64,000 bases of DNA from Marinobacter fuscus (GCF_003007675.1 NZ_PXNP01000019.1:1-64000), one strand, 5' to 3'. Positions 54,134 to 62,477 are shown, numbered from the stretch's first letter. Made by a program: numbers and translations. The notes: generated from the letters alone by a model not told the origin.

Positions 54134-54663
54134 GTCCGACTTCCTCCCAGCGCCAGCAACTGGTGAAAACTGGTCGTCAGGAGGCGCAGGGCAAAAGCCC
54201 CACAACTGAGGAACACCAGGATGTCTGCTGGCCACATTGGCCATGGAATGACCCCACCCATCACATCACCGTCGACCCAGGCGTGCCACCCCTCCTGAAG
54301 GTAGAACCATGCGATATAGGCAAACAACACAACAGAAGCAAGCCCGACGATGAAGAGCACCACTCCCTGCACCCGGTCGTTCATTCTTTCACCGAAATAG
54401 TCGACCTTGAGATGGGTCCCCATTCGCAGCGCATAGGAAAAGGCAAGGAAATAAGAACCGGGCAACAAATACAGCACGATGAAGTCAAACGACCAACTCA
54501 ACGGGCTGGACAAGACGTAGCGCAGGAATACATCGACACAGGTAACGACCATCGCAACTACGATCATAAGCGCAGCAACGCCCACCAACAGGTTTTCGAC
54601 ATAACGAACGGCGCGGTCAAGCCAGGCTAGAGGGCCGGGAACAGCTAAAGTAGTCAACGTCAT
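54130..54663 (-). CDS. dctQ: TRAP transporter small permease (DctQ)
   Basis: A 177-residue protein with four membrane helices, the DctQ layout: LLVGVAALMIVVAMVVTCVDVFLRY (helix 1), FIVLYLLPGSYFLAFSYALRMGTHLKVDYF (helices 2-3 with the charged turn). It is coupled to the DctM gene by a 4 bp overlap. It is more distant from the DctQ at 19051 than a recent duplicate would be. Confidence 0.88.
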   Translation of the reverse strand: MTLTTLAVPGPLAWLDRAVRYVENLLVGVAALMIVVAMVVTCVDVFLRYVLSSPLSWSFDFIVLYLLPGSYFLAFSYALRMGTHLKVDYFGERMNDRVQGVVLFIVGLASVVLFAYIAWFYLQEGWHAWVDGDVMGGVIPWPMWPADILVFLSCGAFALRLLTTSFHQLLALGGSRT

Positions 54664-54705
54664 CCCCTTCTTAAACTGATACTTTTAGGTGCCCGATCAC
54701 ACTGA

Positions 54706-55596
54706 TCACCAGGTCGCAGGCTCAAACACAAAGCCGCCGTTCTGACGTCGCACATAGCCGCAATAGGGGTCACCAAAATGAACAGGCAGAAGCAGAGCCT
54801 CTTCGTCGGCCAACTGGTTGAGCATTTGCATCCTTACCTCTCGCGCCCGCTCTGGCCAGATACAGTAGCCGGAATTGAATTCGGGACGCATGATTTGCAG
54901 AGGGCTATGGAAAATATCACCACTAAAAATGCCCACCTCGCCCTTCGATTCGAGCCGGAACGTGACCTGCCCGGGGCTGTGGCCGGCAGCCGAATGCACG
55001 GTCAGGCAGTCAGCAATTTCATCACCCGGACGCATAAGACGGGCGAGACCTTCATTCATGATTGGCATAACGCTGTCAAAGAACGAATCACCAAACACGT
55101 CGATCACACCGGGTGCCTTGTTCTTTCCCTCCTGACAGAAAGTGAAGTCATCTTCCGGAAAGTAGTAGGTTGCATTCGGAAATGTGGGGACCCAGCGACC
55201 ATCCTGCCAGGTGGTATTCCAGCCGACATGGTCGGCATGCAGATGAGTCATCACCACGTGGGTCACATCCTCAGGTGCCGCCCCCGCAGCTACGAGCCAT
55301 TCTCGTACCAAGGTGTTCAGCATATGCATGCGGGGAATATCTTGTCTGGGCTTGTAATTGCCCACTCCGGTATCAATCACAATGATGCTGGAGCCGGTCT
55401 GTACGATCCAGAACTGGATTGTCACGATCAGCTTACCCATATGAGGCACCCAATGGTGGGGCGCCATGATGCTCTCAAGCCGATCAAAATCGCCTCGCTC
55501 GGCCTCCGGAAACAGGAAAGCAGGATCATGGGTAGGACCAGAATATTCCAGGATGCGGGTGACAGTAGCGTCACCGATACGCCGAGTCTGAATCAT
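54706..55596 (-). CDS. MBL-fold hydrolase, lactonase-like
   Basis: A 296-residue metallo-beta-lactamase-fold hydrolase of the AHL-lactonase-like group. The metal ligands are complete: HLHADH (VVMTHLHADHVGW), His in SAAGHSPGQV, Asp in IFSGDIFHSP and the final His in LPVHFGDPY. First gene of the minus-strand block with methylmuconolactone isomerases and the CoA-transferase. ATG 55594-55596 is chosen because longer in-frame extensions precede any family similarity. The family opens lactones, so it could replace the missing enol-lactone hydrolase; this is inference. Confidence 0.83.
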   Translation of the reverse strand: MIQTRRIGDATVTRILEYSGPTHDPAFLFPEAERGDFDRLESIMAPHHWVPHMGKLIVTIQFWIVQTGSSIIVIDTGVGNYKPRQDIPRMHMLNTLVREWLVAAGAAPEDVTHVVMTHLHADHVGWNTTWQDGRWVPTFPNATYYFPEDDFTFCQEGKNKAPGVIDVFGDSFFDSVMPIMNEGLARLMRPGDEIADCLTVHSAAGHSPGQVTFRLESKGEVGIFSGDIFHSPLQIMRPEFNSGYCIWPERAREVRMQMLNQLADEEALLLPVHFGDPYCGYVRRQNGGFVFEPATW

Positions 55597-55721
55597 GGCA
55601 GAGACCTTTTTATAATTGATTCGGAGGCTTTGAACTTTGGATTTGATGCCATCCGTTCTTTCGCCTTCCAATATCAGTCAGCGCAAACGGAAGAGTCAAT
55701 GCAGAATTATCAAACACATTC

Positions 55722-55736
55722 TTAACCAGTGGTTAA
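55722..55736. promoter_or_regulatory. Perfect 15 bp palindrome in a divergent promoter region
   Basis: TTAACCA-G-TGGTTAA is a perfect dyad in the 278 bp gene-free gap between the MBL hydrolase and the divergent binding protein. The octamer TTAACAGG also occurs at 55733-55740 and 55779-55786. The site is well placed to control both directions. The rest of the gap is AT-rich and holds no gene. Confidence 0.55.
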
Positions 55737-55874
55737 CAGGAACAACATTAATCTCACTTACCACGCATTAAGCGATGATTAACAGGCGCTGAATATTTTA
55801 GAAACGCCGATACTGCAGATATTTGATAGCTTGGAAGATGCTTAATCCAGAAAATAAAAAATAAGGAAAACTAC

Positions 55875-56885
55875 ATGCTCAAGAAACAACTTCTTATATC
55901 GGCCTGCATCGCTACACTTGCTGTGTCAGGTACGGCTCACGCAACCCAGTCCGTAACCCTCCGATTCGCTGATTGGATGCCAGAATCCGCCTTTACCACA
56001 AGCTACGGCGCGAAAGCATTCATGGAGAAAGCAATAGAGCTTTCCAAAGGCCAGATCAAATTCCAGTATTTCCCTGCCGAGCAGCTTGGTAAAGGTTCCG
56101 AGTCGCTGACGCTGCTGCAAAGTGGGGTTGCAGATGTTGCGAACGTAGCTCCTGCCTATGTGTCGGAACATCTTCCCCTGTCCGGAGTGGTGGAACTCCC
56201 CGGGGCGGTGACGGACTCCTGTACCGCCGCCAACAAATTTTATGAACTGGCGCAGCCTGGCGCCGTTCTTTATGAAGCAGAGTATAAAAAGAACAAGGTG
56301 CGCCCGCTGTTTACCGCTAACCTTGGCCCCTACCGGATATTAACCAACAAACAGGAACTTTCTTCGCCTGTTGATTTTTCAGGGCTCAAACTGCGCACGG
56401 CGGGCGGGGCCATGGCAATGACCGCAGACCATTTGGGAGCAAACCCCATCCGGATGCAAGGCTCAGACGTGTTGGCGTCCTTGTCCAGAGGAACGCTGGA
56501 CGGCGTATTCTGGGGACTCATCAGCATTGAGGACTGGAGCCTGGAAACCGCGCTGGACCAAATGATTCCTAACCTCAGCGTCGGAAGCTTTAATGTGACC
56601 TACTCAATCAGTGACCGCACCTGGAACAAACTTTCTCCGGAACTGCAGGAAATACTGGTCAAAGCCGGGCAGTATGCCAACCAGAACCATTGTGACTACG
56701 TAAATCGCGCGGAAACACAAGCAATTACCGACCTTCAAGAAAAACATGGTATCCAGCCACTCAACCTGCCAGAAAACGAACTCAAGCAAGTTCAGGGTGA
56801 ACTGACCGAAGTTCATAAAAAATGGGCAGAGCCGCTCAATAAGCGCGGACTACCCGCAGACGAGGTAGTAGAGCAGGTGTTCTGA
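55875..56885 (+). CDS. dctP: TRAP substrate-binding protein (DctP)
   Basis: A 336-residue periplasmic binding protein. Signal peptide at residues 1-22 (ISACIATLAVSGTAHA). TLRFADWMPESAFTTSYGAKAF, YFPAEQLGKGSESLTLLQSG and FSGLKLRTAGGAMAM (with the carboxylate-binding Arg) are DctP signatures; the C-terminal lobe has TYSISDRTWNKLSPELQEIL. Transcribed away from the DctQM genes at 52850-54663 and probably their partner. Subfamily differs from the two copies at 19775 and 21529. ATG after AAGGAA. Confidence 0.88.
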   Translation: MLKKQLLISACIATLAVSGTAHATQSVTLRFADWMPESAFTTSYGAKAFMEKAIELSKGQIKFQYFPAEQLGKGSESLTLLQSGVADVANVAPAYVSEHLPLSGVVELPGAVTDSCTAANKFYELAQPGAVLYEAEYKKNKVRPLFTANLGPYRILTNKQELSSPVDFSGLKLRTAGGAMAMTADHLGANPIRMQGSDVLASLSRGTLDGVFWGLISIEDWSLETALDQMIPNLSVGSFNVTYSISDRTWNKLSPELQEILVKAGQYANQNHCDYVNRAETQAITDLQEKHGIQPLNLPENELKQVQGELTEVHKKWAEPLNKRGLPADEVVEQVF

Positions 56886-56905
56886 CCGTTCCCCCCCGTT
56901 TTTTC

Positions 56906-56933
56906 AAACAACCCCGCTGTCGCGGGGTTGTTT
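56906..56933 (+). terminator. Terminator after the DctP gene
   Basis: AAACAACCCCGC (56906-56917), loop TGTC, GCGGGGTTGTTT (56922-56933): perfect 12 bp stem whose 3' arm ends in TTT, 20 bp after the stop. The remaining ~85 bases before the LysR gene hold no other feature. Confidence 0.85.
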
Positions 56934-57017
56934 ATGTCTGGCCAAAAAGTTCTATGGCTCAAAACCATAAGATGCCGTATGTTTTCAGATCGGACATTGA
57001 AGCCACCGGGGTAACTA

Positions 57018-57914
57018 ATGGCAATAAAGTACGATCTGACAGATTTTCGGCTGTTTATCAAAATTGCAGAAACGGAGAGTCTCTCTAGAGGCGCGGAGCA
57101 GTGCCACATGTCAGTGCCAGCGGCGAGCAATCGGGTTCGGAACCTGGAAGACAATCTAGGTATAAAGCTACTGCAGCGAACCTCGCAAGGCGTGAACCTT
57201 ACTAACGAAGGCCGGGTTTACTTACGCCATGCTCGTAAGATTGTCGCCCAGCTAGAGGTGCTTAGCGGTGACTTGCAGGAATTTACCAAAGGCGTCACAG
57301 GGCAATTGCGTCTGTTTGCAAACACAACTGCAATTACAGAACTACTGCCAGCCGTATTAGGGGAATATCTACAATCCCACCCCAATGTACACGTTGAGAT
57401 GAAAGAAAAAGTTAGTGAGGAGATTATTCGCGCAGTCAAGGAAGGCATGGCAGATCTGGGGATCGTTTCCGGCAACATACCCACCGCCGATCTTCAAACC
57501 CGCCCCTTTGCTCGCAGTCGACTGATCGTTATCTGCCCGATGGATCACCCCCTTGCTGAACACAAAGAGATCAGCTTCGAAGACTGTCTGTCATATCCGC
57601 TGATATCCCTGCTTGAGGCTTCTGCCATACACCAGTTTCTGGTCCGTGAAGCTGAAAAGCTCCATGTTGATCTTAACATCAGGGTACAAGTCGCCAGTTA
57701 CGATGCGATCTACCGGATGGTTGCCGCTAAGGTAGGTATCGCAATCATTCCGCAACTGGGCTTCGCCCGCCACAAGGGCACCCGGGATATCAAACAGATT
57801 GAGCTGGTGGATGCCTGGGCCGAGCGTAATTTCCAGCTTTGTTCCGTGGACTTCGAGAGCCTGCCGACATTTGCTCAAGAGTTTTGCGAAAGTCTGTTGC
57901 AACGATATGGATAA
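57018..57914 (+). CDS. LysR-type regulator
   Basis: A 298-residue LysR protein: helix-turn-helix at about residues 8-68 (RGAEQCHMSVPAASNRVRNLE) and an effector domain opening LRLFANTTAITELLPAVLG. It resembles the LysR at 13506 along its whole length, including the FANTTA stretch and DAWAER/DDWAER near the end, so both may sense related acids or CoA esters. It probably controls the TRAP/methylmuconolactone block, though a terminator separates it from the DctP gene. GGGG precedes the ATG. Confidence 0.87.
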   Translation: MAIKYDLTDFRLFIKIAETESLSRGAEQCHMSVPAASNRVRNLEDNLGIKLLQRTSQGVNLTNEGRVYLRHARKIVAQLEVLSGDLQEFTKGVTGQLRLFANTTAITELLPAVLGEYLQSHPNVHVEMKEKVSEEIIRAVKEGMADLGIVSGNIPTADLQTRPFARSRLIVICPMDHPLAEHKEISFEDCLSYPLISLLEASAIHQFLVREAEKLHVDLNIRVQVASYDAIYRMVAAKVGIAIIPQLGFARHKGTRDIKQIELVDAWAERNFQLCSVDFESLPTFAQEFCESLLQRYG

Positions 57915-57989
57915 CTGCTCACAAGCTGACTAATTATCAGAGCACTGATCCAGTAACGTTACCGAACTTATTTGCTGTCTCAACTACCC

Positions 57990-58414
57990 CTCTCGCTCGC
58001 GCACGATTCACCGACGTACCTGGTGGATTATATGCCGCGGTTGGAGCAGCAACCCTTAATCGTGACACCTGGAATCGTTTCAATAACGAGGAGAAAGAGG
58101 GGCTGCTAAAGGCCGGTTCAGTTATGGCTGCCTATGTTACCCTCCTCTATCAGCAACAAGCTTATAGCGACATGGAAAAAGCTGAGAAGAAAGGTATCAA
58201 CATTCTGAAAGCGGAAGGTGATCTTCTTGAAAAATTTAGAGAATTCATCAAACCAGACCTCGAGTTCATCCCGAAATTCTATGCTGACGAATACAAAATC
58301 GATGTCTCGAGAACTCAGCAACTGACCGCCAACATGTCCAAGTTGATTGAAAAATGGAACGGACTCGTGGGAGATATCGAGACGGCAGATCAACTGGCTG
58401 AACTGTGTTGGAAC
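57990..58414 (+). pseudogene. TRAP binding-protein (DctP) C-terminal remnant, split by IS66
   Basis: An open frame after the LysR gene encodes the C-terminal lobe of a DctP protein (PGGLYAAVGAATLNRDTWNR, LLKAGSVMAAYVTLLYQQQA, FIPKFYADEYKIDV, LIEKWN, ADQLAELCWN). There is no start, signal peptide or N-terminal lobe. The frame runs into the IS66 left end at 58415. Joining the bases after the target duplication at the far IS end restores WNEVYS and a TAA at 61124-61126, the normal DctP finish. So the IS hit the last few codons, and a separate deletion removed the 5' part. Confidence 0.8.
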
Positions 58415-58443
58415 GTAAGCGTTCATTCCACGGCGTAGTTGAC

Positions 58444-58713
58444 CTACTTCACGTCACGCAGAGGCCTTAATAACTCCGGCGAGACCTTGTACTGTTTGGT
58501 GCCGTCCTCGGCTAACACGATCACGCTCTTGCGGTTGATCTTGGTGACGATCCCCAGCACGGGGCCTTCCCGGGCCTCGAAGGTCACTTTCAGGCCCACC
58601 CGCAATTGGCTCAGCGCCTGGAGATTTTCCCGGTCCCGCAGTTCATCAATGCGCCGGCAGATGGTTTGATTCAGTTCCAGCAACTGGTCGATGCTCATGT
58701 CTTCAATACGCAT
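58444..58713 (-). CDS. IS66 accessory protein (89 aa)
   Basis: An 89-residue protein whose start overlaps the end of tnpC by 11 bp, inside the element. Its N-terminal 35 residues are helical (IDQLLELNQTICRRIDELRD) and the C-terminal part (LRVGLKVTFEAREGPVLGIV, then KINRKSVIVLAEDGTKQ) looks like a KOW/SH3-like small beta-barrel, possibly nucleic-acid-binding. Its role in transposition is not known to me. It is intact although tnpC is not. Confidence 0.65.
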   Translation of the reverse strand: MRIEDMSIDQLLELNQTICRRIDELRDRENLQALSQLRVGLKVTFEAREGPVLGIVTKINRKSVIVLAEDGTKQYKVSPELLRPLRDVK

Positions 58714-60354
58714 GAACGGTGGCCTCCGGCTGTCTGCTTTGTCGGTCAGGGTGGCGTGGGTCGATCAGCGCACGTAACGGGGTCTCGGCGAACCGGGTTT
58801 TCCAGAGTCGTGGGGTCAGATTGGCTACGTCGCTGGCCGGATGTTGGCTGATGCGTTGCAGCACGTCCACCAGGTAGGTGTAGGGATTAATGTTGTGCAG
58901 CTTGCAGGTGCTGATCAGGCTCTGGATGATGCCCAGGTGTTCCGCGCCCAGCTCGGTCCAGCAGAACATCCAGTTTTTCTTGCCCATGGGGATTGGGCGT
59001 AGGGCCCGTTCCAGGTGGTTGGTGTCTGGCTGAACGTCGGGATCTTCCAGGAACACGGTCAGACTCGCTTCGCGGCTGAGCACGCAGTTCAGGGCTTTGG
59101 CCAGCGGTTCGCTGGGAAGCAATCCCCCCTGTCCCAACTGATCGCGGCACCACTGGAAGAAGTCGTCGACCGCCGGTTTTGAGTGTTCCAGCCGGTACTG
59201 GCGTTTCTTCTCGCCAGTCAGCCCCTGGGTTTTGATCGCCTCTTCATTCTGGTAGAGCTTGGCAATCTGCTGCAGAGCTTCGGTGGCCTGCTCCGGATGA
59301 TCTTTCTGGGCCTCGACGAAGCAACGGCGGCTATGCACCCAGCATTGAGCATGAGTAATACCTTGTTGGGCCGCGGCATAGCGGGCATAGGCGGCATAAC
59401 CATCGCTGATCAGCGTGCCACTGAATTGGTCGTTCAGAACCTGCTCGATGTGCAGCCGGCCCCGACTGTTCGAGTAGGTGAATACCACTTCGTCGGCATC
59501 GCCATACAGCGGCCAGAACCAGCCTGTTTTCATCTTGCCTTTTTGCGGGCCCGCCCGGCCTTGGTGGCCAGCTTTGATGGGCGTTTCGTCCATCGCCAGC
59601 ACCCGGCTGCGCAGCACGTTGTCGGTCTGGGCGTCCACAATGGGCCGAAGCAGATCGATGGCTCGTTTCACAAGGTTGGTCTGGGTGCTGCGGCTGACGG
59701 TCACACTGGCTTGCTGGATGCGCTGGTGTTGGCGATACAGCGGCAGGTGGAACTGGAACTTGTCCACCAGCAACCCGGCCAGCAGGCTGACGTCGGCCAG
59801 GCTGTTGTCCAGCACGTTGAACGGAGTTGGAGTTGTCACCGGCTTCTCGGTTCCCTTGCGCCGGAACACTGGCCGCTCCACCTTCAGCACCACATAGCTG
59901 GAGGCCCGCTGGGCCAGCCGGTAGGTGGTCTTGCTGCCGATCACTTCGTAATGATCGGCCTCGGGGCCGGTCAGCTCCGGTGGCAGGTGCTCAATGACTT
60001 CCACCGGCACATCGGCGGTAAAGCGCAGACCGGTGTCGTTCAGGCAGTCGTCCTCCCGCTGCTTTTTGCCGGTGCCGCGCTGATAGGCCTTAATGATGCG
60101 CTTTTTTCATCCGCAGGCTGCTCTGGCAACGGTGCTTCATCGGGCTGGAACAGGCTGTCCTGCTCTGGCAGGTCATACACCTGCTTCTCGGATTTGGAAC
60201 CGAACAGCTGCTTCTTGAACCAGTCCAGTTGATGCGTCAGCTGCCGAACCGCTTCTGCCTGGGCTTACAGCTGCTCCCGCAACACGGCATTCTCCTCGGC
60301 CAGAGCCGAGTAGGAAGGCGGGTTGGAATCGGGAGTGGAAGCCATTGAATTCAT
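58703..60354 (-). pseudogene. tnpC: IS66 transposase TnpC, nonsense and frameshifted
   Basis: The large DDE transposase of the element. The intact frame (58703-60010 and a little upstream) holds DETPIKAGHQGRAGPQKGKM, the DDE domain segment SDGYAAYARYAAAQQGITHAQCWVHSRR and the C-terminal Glu in DTNHLERALRPIPMGKKNWMF. The N-terminal 100 residues start at ATG 60352-60354 (MNSMASTPDSNPPSYSALAE, then LDWFKKQLFGSKSEK) but meet an in-frame TAA at about 60264-60266, and a six-A run near 60102-60107 puts the two parts in different frames by one base. Both defects must be bypassed to make TnpC. A -1 slip on the A-run would fix only the second. Confidence 0.85.
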
Positions 60355-60382
60355 GGCTGATATTATACTGGAAGTCGGTCTT

Positions 60383-60727
60383 CTATACCCCTCGAAAACG
60401 CTTGAACTGACGGTATTTCTGAACCTCGATGCCATCGATCAGCAGTTGCAGATCCGTTAGGGTCAGGGCCCGCTGACCAGAGGCGGATAACGGCACCCGG
60501 AACTGCCCTTGTTCCAGGCGCTTGGCCCACAGGCAGTATCCGGTGGCAGTAAAATACAGCATCTTCATCTGGGTCTTACGGCGATTGACGAAGACAAAAT
60601 ACTGGCCGCTGAGTGGATCATGCTTCAACTGATTCCGAACCAAGGCGCTCAGGCCCCGGAACGATTTGCGCATGTCGGTAGGCTCGGTGCACAGCCAGAT
60701 GCGAGCCTGGCTATCGAGCCCGATCAT
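60383..60727 (-). CDS. tnpB: IS66 TnpB (Orf2) accessory protein
   Basis: A 114-residue IS66 Orf2 protein: RIWLCTEPTDMRKSFRGLSALV, then FVFVNRRKTQMKMLYF and YCLWAKRLEQGQF are nearly invariant in the family. It is required for IS66 transposition by an unknown mechanism. Its start overlaps the tnpA stop by 4 bp (ATGA). Confidence 0.95.
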   Translation of the reverse strand: MIGLDSQARIWLCTEPTDMRKSFRGLSALVRNQLKHDPLSGQYFVFVNRRKTQMKMLYFTATGYCLWAKRLEQGQFRVPLSASGQRALTLTDLQLLIDGIEVQKYRQFKRFRGV

Positions 60728-61017
60728 CCGTTCTGGCTCAGCCGCAGTTCCACGCCGTTGCCGAGGCTCAGCACAATGTGCCAGCCTGGAACGGAGGATG
60801 GAGAGTTACCCATCAAGGATGAAAGATCCAGAAAGCTGGCTTCATCGGAACCTGTCGAATTATCGGTCGACTGATCGGCGGACGGACGCTTGCGCCAGTT
60901 GCAGAAGCTGGCGTAACCGATCTTCTCCTTTTTACAAAACTGCGGTGCTGTCAGGTCGCTGGCGCGCTGCTGATCAACCAGGGCCTGCCACTGTTCTAGA
61001 GTACGGTGCTTTCTCAT
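60724..61017 (-). CDS. tnpA: IS66 TnpA (Orf1) helix-turn-helix protein
   Basis: A 97-residue Orf1 protein. The N-terminal half is a helix-turn-helix (WQALVDQQRASDLTAPQFCK, YASFCNWRKR) that probably binds the IS ends; the C-terminal half ends in HIVLSLGNGVELRLSQNG. First gene of the IS operon, coupled to tnpB by overlap. Confidence 0.92.
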   Translation of the reverse strand: MRKHRTLEQWQALVDQQRASDLTAPQFCKKEKIGYASFCNWRKRPSADQSTDNSTGSDEASFLDLSSLMGNSPSSVPGWHIVLSLGNGVELRLSQNG

Positions 61018-61157
61018 GGGGGGTAACCTCGTGTCGGGAAATGTGAGGTTACTGTAGGGCGAAACTTACTGGGGTGGCAGAGCGTCCCGGAATGAACGCT
61101 CACGTTGGAACGAAGTTTATTCCTAACTTGACCCTGCCACTTCCGGCAAATAAAAAT

Positions 61158-61185
61158 AAAAAAAAACGGACCTCTCGAGGCCCGT
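61158..61185 (-). terminator. Rho-independent terminator after the CaiB gene
   Basis: On the minus strand ACGGGCCTCGAGAGGTCCGT forms a 7 bp stem with one internal mismatch, followed by nine T. It lies 36 bp after the CaiB stop at 61221. Confidence 0.8.
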
Positions 61186-61220
61186 CCAGATTCAACCTGC
61201 CGCCAACCCGGACAGATACT

Positions 61221-62477
61221 TTACTGACTCACCCCGAGCGGCCCTGGCTTGATGGTCTCTTTGCAGTCTGCACAATCGTCCTGGTGATAACCGGAATCAA
61301 ACGCTGGTGGCGCCACGCCACTCTCCCGCAACTCCCGGATGCGGCTTTCATCAAACCCCAGCCCGGCCAGGATTTCATTGGAATCCTGGGCGAATGCCGG
61401 AGGGGCGTTGCGGTAGCTGGCAGGGGTGCGGTTCAGTTTCACAGGCGTGCCGGTGCCCTTGTAGCTGCCAATTTCCACCAGCATGCCGCGATGAGCAGTA
61501 TGGGGGTGACTCAGGACTTCACTGGCGTTGAGCACCGGGCCGCAGGGTACGCCTGCACGTATCAACCTTTCTGCAATTTCGCTGCCGTTATAGCGGCTGA
61601 GCACCGTTTCGAGCTCACCACGGAGTTCGGCGCGATTGATCACCCGCTGACTGTTGTCCTGAAAGCGTGCATCTTCAAGGATCTGTGGGCACTCCAGCAC
61701 TGCACACATCTTGGCAAACTGGGTGTTGTTACCCACCGCCAGGAAGATTTTCTGGGTACCCGTGGCATACGCCTCGTAAGGCGAAATGTTGGGGTGGGCA
61801 TTGCCTGTCCGCCTCGGCTCGGAGCCACCGCCGAAGACGTTGGGGAAATGCGGATGCATCAGCGCCAGCGCGGAATCGAACAATGCCGCTTCCACAAACT
61901 GGCCCTCACCACTGCGAGTACGCTCATGCAGTGCCAGGGTGATGCCAGCCACGGCGTTAAGGCCCGTGACCATGTCCACCAGCGGCAGGCCAACCCGTAG
62001 CGGGTCGCCGCTCTCCTCCCCGTTGACGCTCATCAGCCCACCCATCGCCTGGGCAATGGCGTCATAGCCAGGCAGCCCGCCGAGCGGGCCGTCGGCGCCA
62101 AAGCCGCTGATGCGGCAGTGGATCAGGCGGGGAAATAACTGGTGCAGTCGGTCATAGCCAATGCCCCACTTTTCCAGCGTGCCGGTCTTGAAGTTTTCCA
62201 CCAGCACATCGGCATCCTCAAGCAACTGCAGCAGGATCTCACGGCCCTCTTCACGGGCGAGGTCGAGAGCCAATCCACGCTTGTTGCGGTTGACGCCCTG
62301 GAAATAGGACGCCGTGCCGTTGATGAAGGGAGGCCCCCAGCCACGGGTTTCGTCACCCATCGGCGGTTCGATCTTGATCACATCCGCGCCATGATCCCCC
62401 AACAGCTGGGTGCAGTAGGGGCCACCCAGCACACGGCTGAGGTCGATGATGCGGATGCCGTCCAGTGCGCTGCCCAT
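61221..62477 (-). CDS. CaiB/BaiF family CoA-transferase
   Basis: A 418-residue family III CoA-transferase. LDGIRIIDLSRVLGGPYCTQ and LGDHGADVIKIEPPMGDETR are the N-terminal hallmarks; the catalytic Asp is in LPGYDAIAQAMGG, and GEGQFVEAALFDSALALM and RAGVPCGPVLNASEVL follow. It swaps CoA between dicarboxylic or other organic acids. Its ATG overlaps the stop of the upstream dehydrogenase gene (TGATG), so the two form an operon. The C-terminal tail is ~25 residues longer than usual (GYHQDDCADCKETIKPGP). Acid substrate not readable. Confidence 0.87.
   Translation of the reverse strand: MGSALDGIRIIDLSRVLGGPYCTQLLGDHGADVIKIEPPMGDETRGWGPPFINGTASYFQGVNRNKRGLALDLAREEGREILLQLLEDADVLVENFKTGTLEKWGIGYDRLHQLFPRLIHCRISGFGADGPLGGLPGYDAIAQAMGGLMSVNGEESGDPLRVGLPLVDMVTGLNAVAGITLALHERTRSGEGQFVEAALFDSALALMHPHFPNVFGGGSEPRRTGNAHPNISPYEAYATGTQKIFLAVGNNTQFAKMCAVLECPQILEDARFQDNSQRVINRAELRGELETVLSRYNGSEIAERLIRAGVPCGPVLNASEVLSHPHTAHRGMLVEIGSYKGTGTPVKLNRTPASYRNAPPAFAQDSNEILAGLGFDESRIRELRESGVAPPAFDSGYHQDDCADCKETIKPGPLGVSQ

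Larger units (their letters stand above)
58415..61103 (-). mobile_element. Complete IS66-family element
   Basis: A 2,689 bp element with terminal inverted repeats GTAAGCGTTCATTCC (58415-58429) and its complement GTGAGCGTTCATTCC (ending at 61103), one mismatch in 15. It carries the IS66 gene set on the minus strand, tnpA-tnpB-tnpC, plus an 89-residue accessory gene. tnpC has a premature stop and a frameshift, so this copy probably cannot move by itself. Confidence 0.93.
58407..61111. repeat. 8 bp target-site duplication around the IS66 element
   Basis: GTTGGAAC is present at 58407-58414 and again at 61104-61111, directly flanking the IS. Eight bases is the standard IS66 duplication length, so the element arrived by a simple transposition event and has not recombined since. 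Confidence 0.93.

Noticed and set aside
59183..60232. A 349-codon plus-strand frame opposite tnpC
   Set aside because: Antisense to a recognised IS66 transposase and without protein-like motifs.
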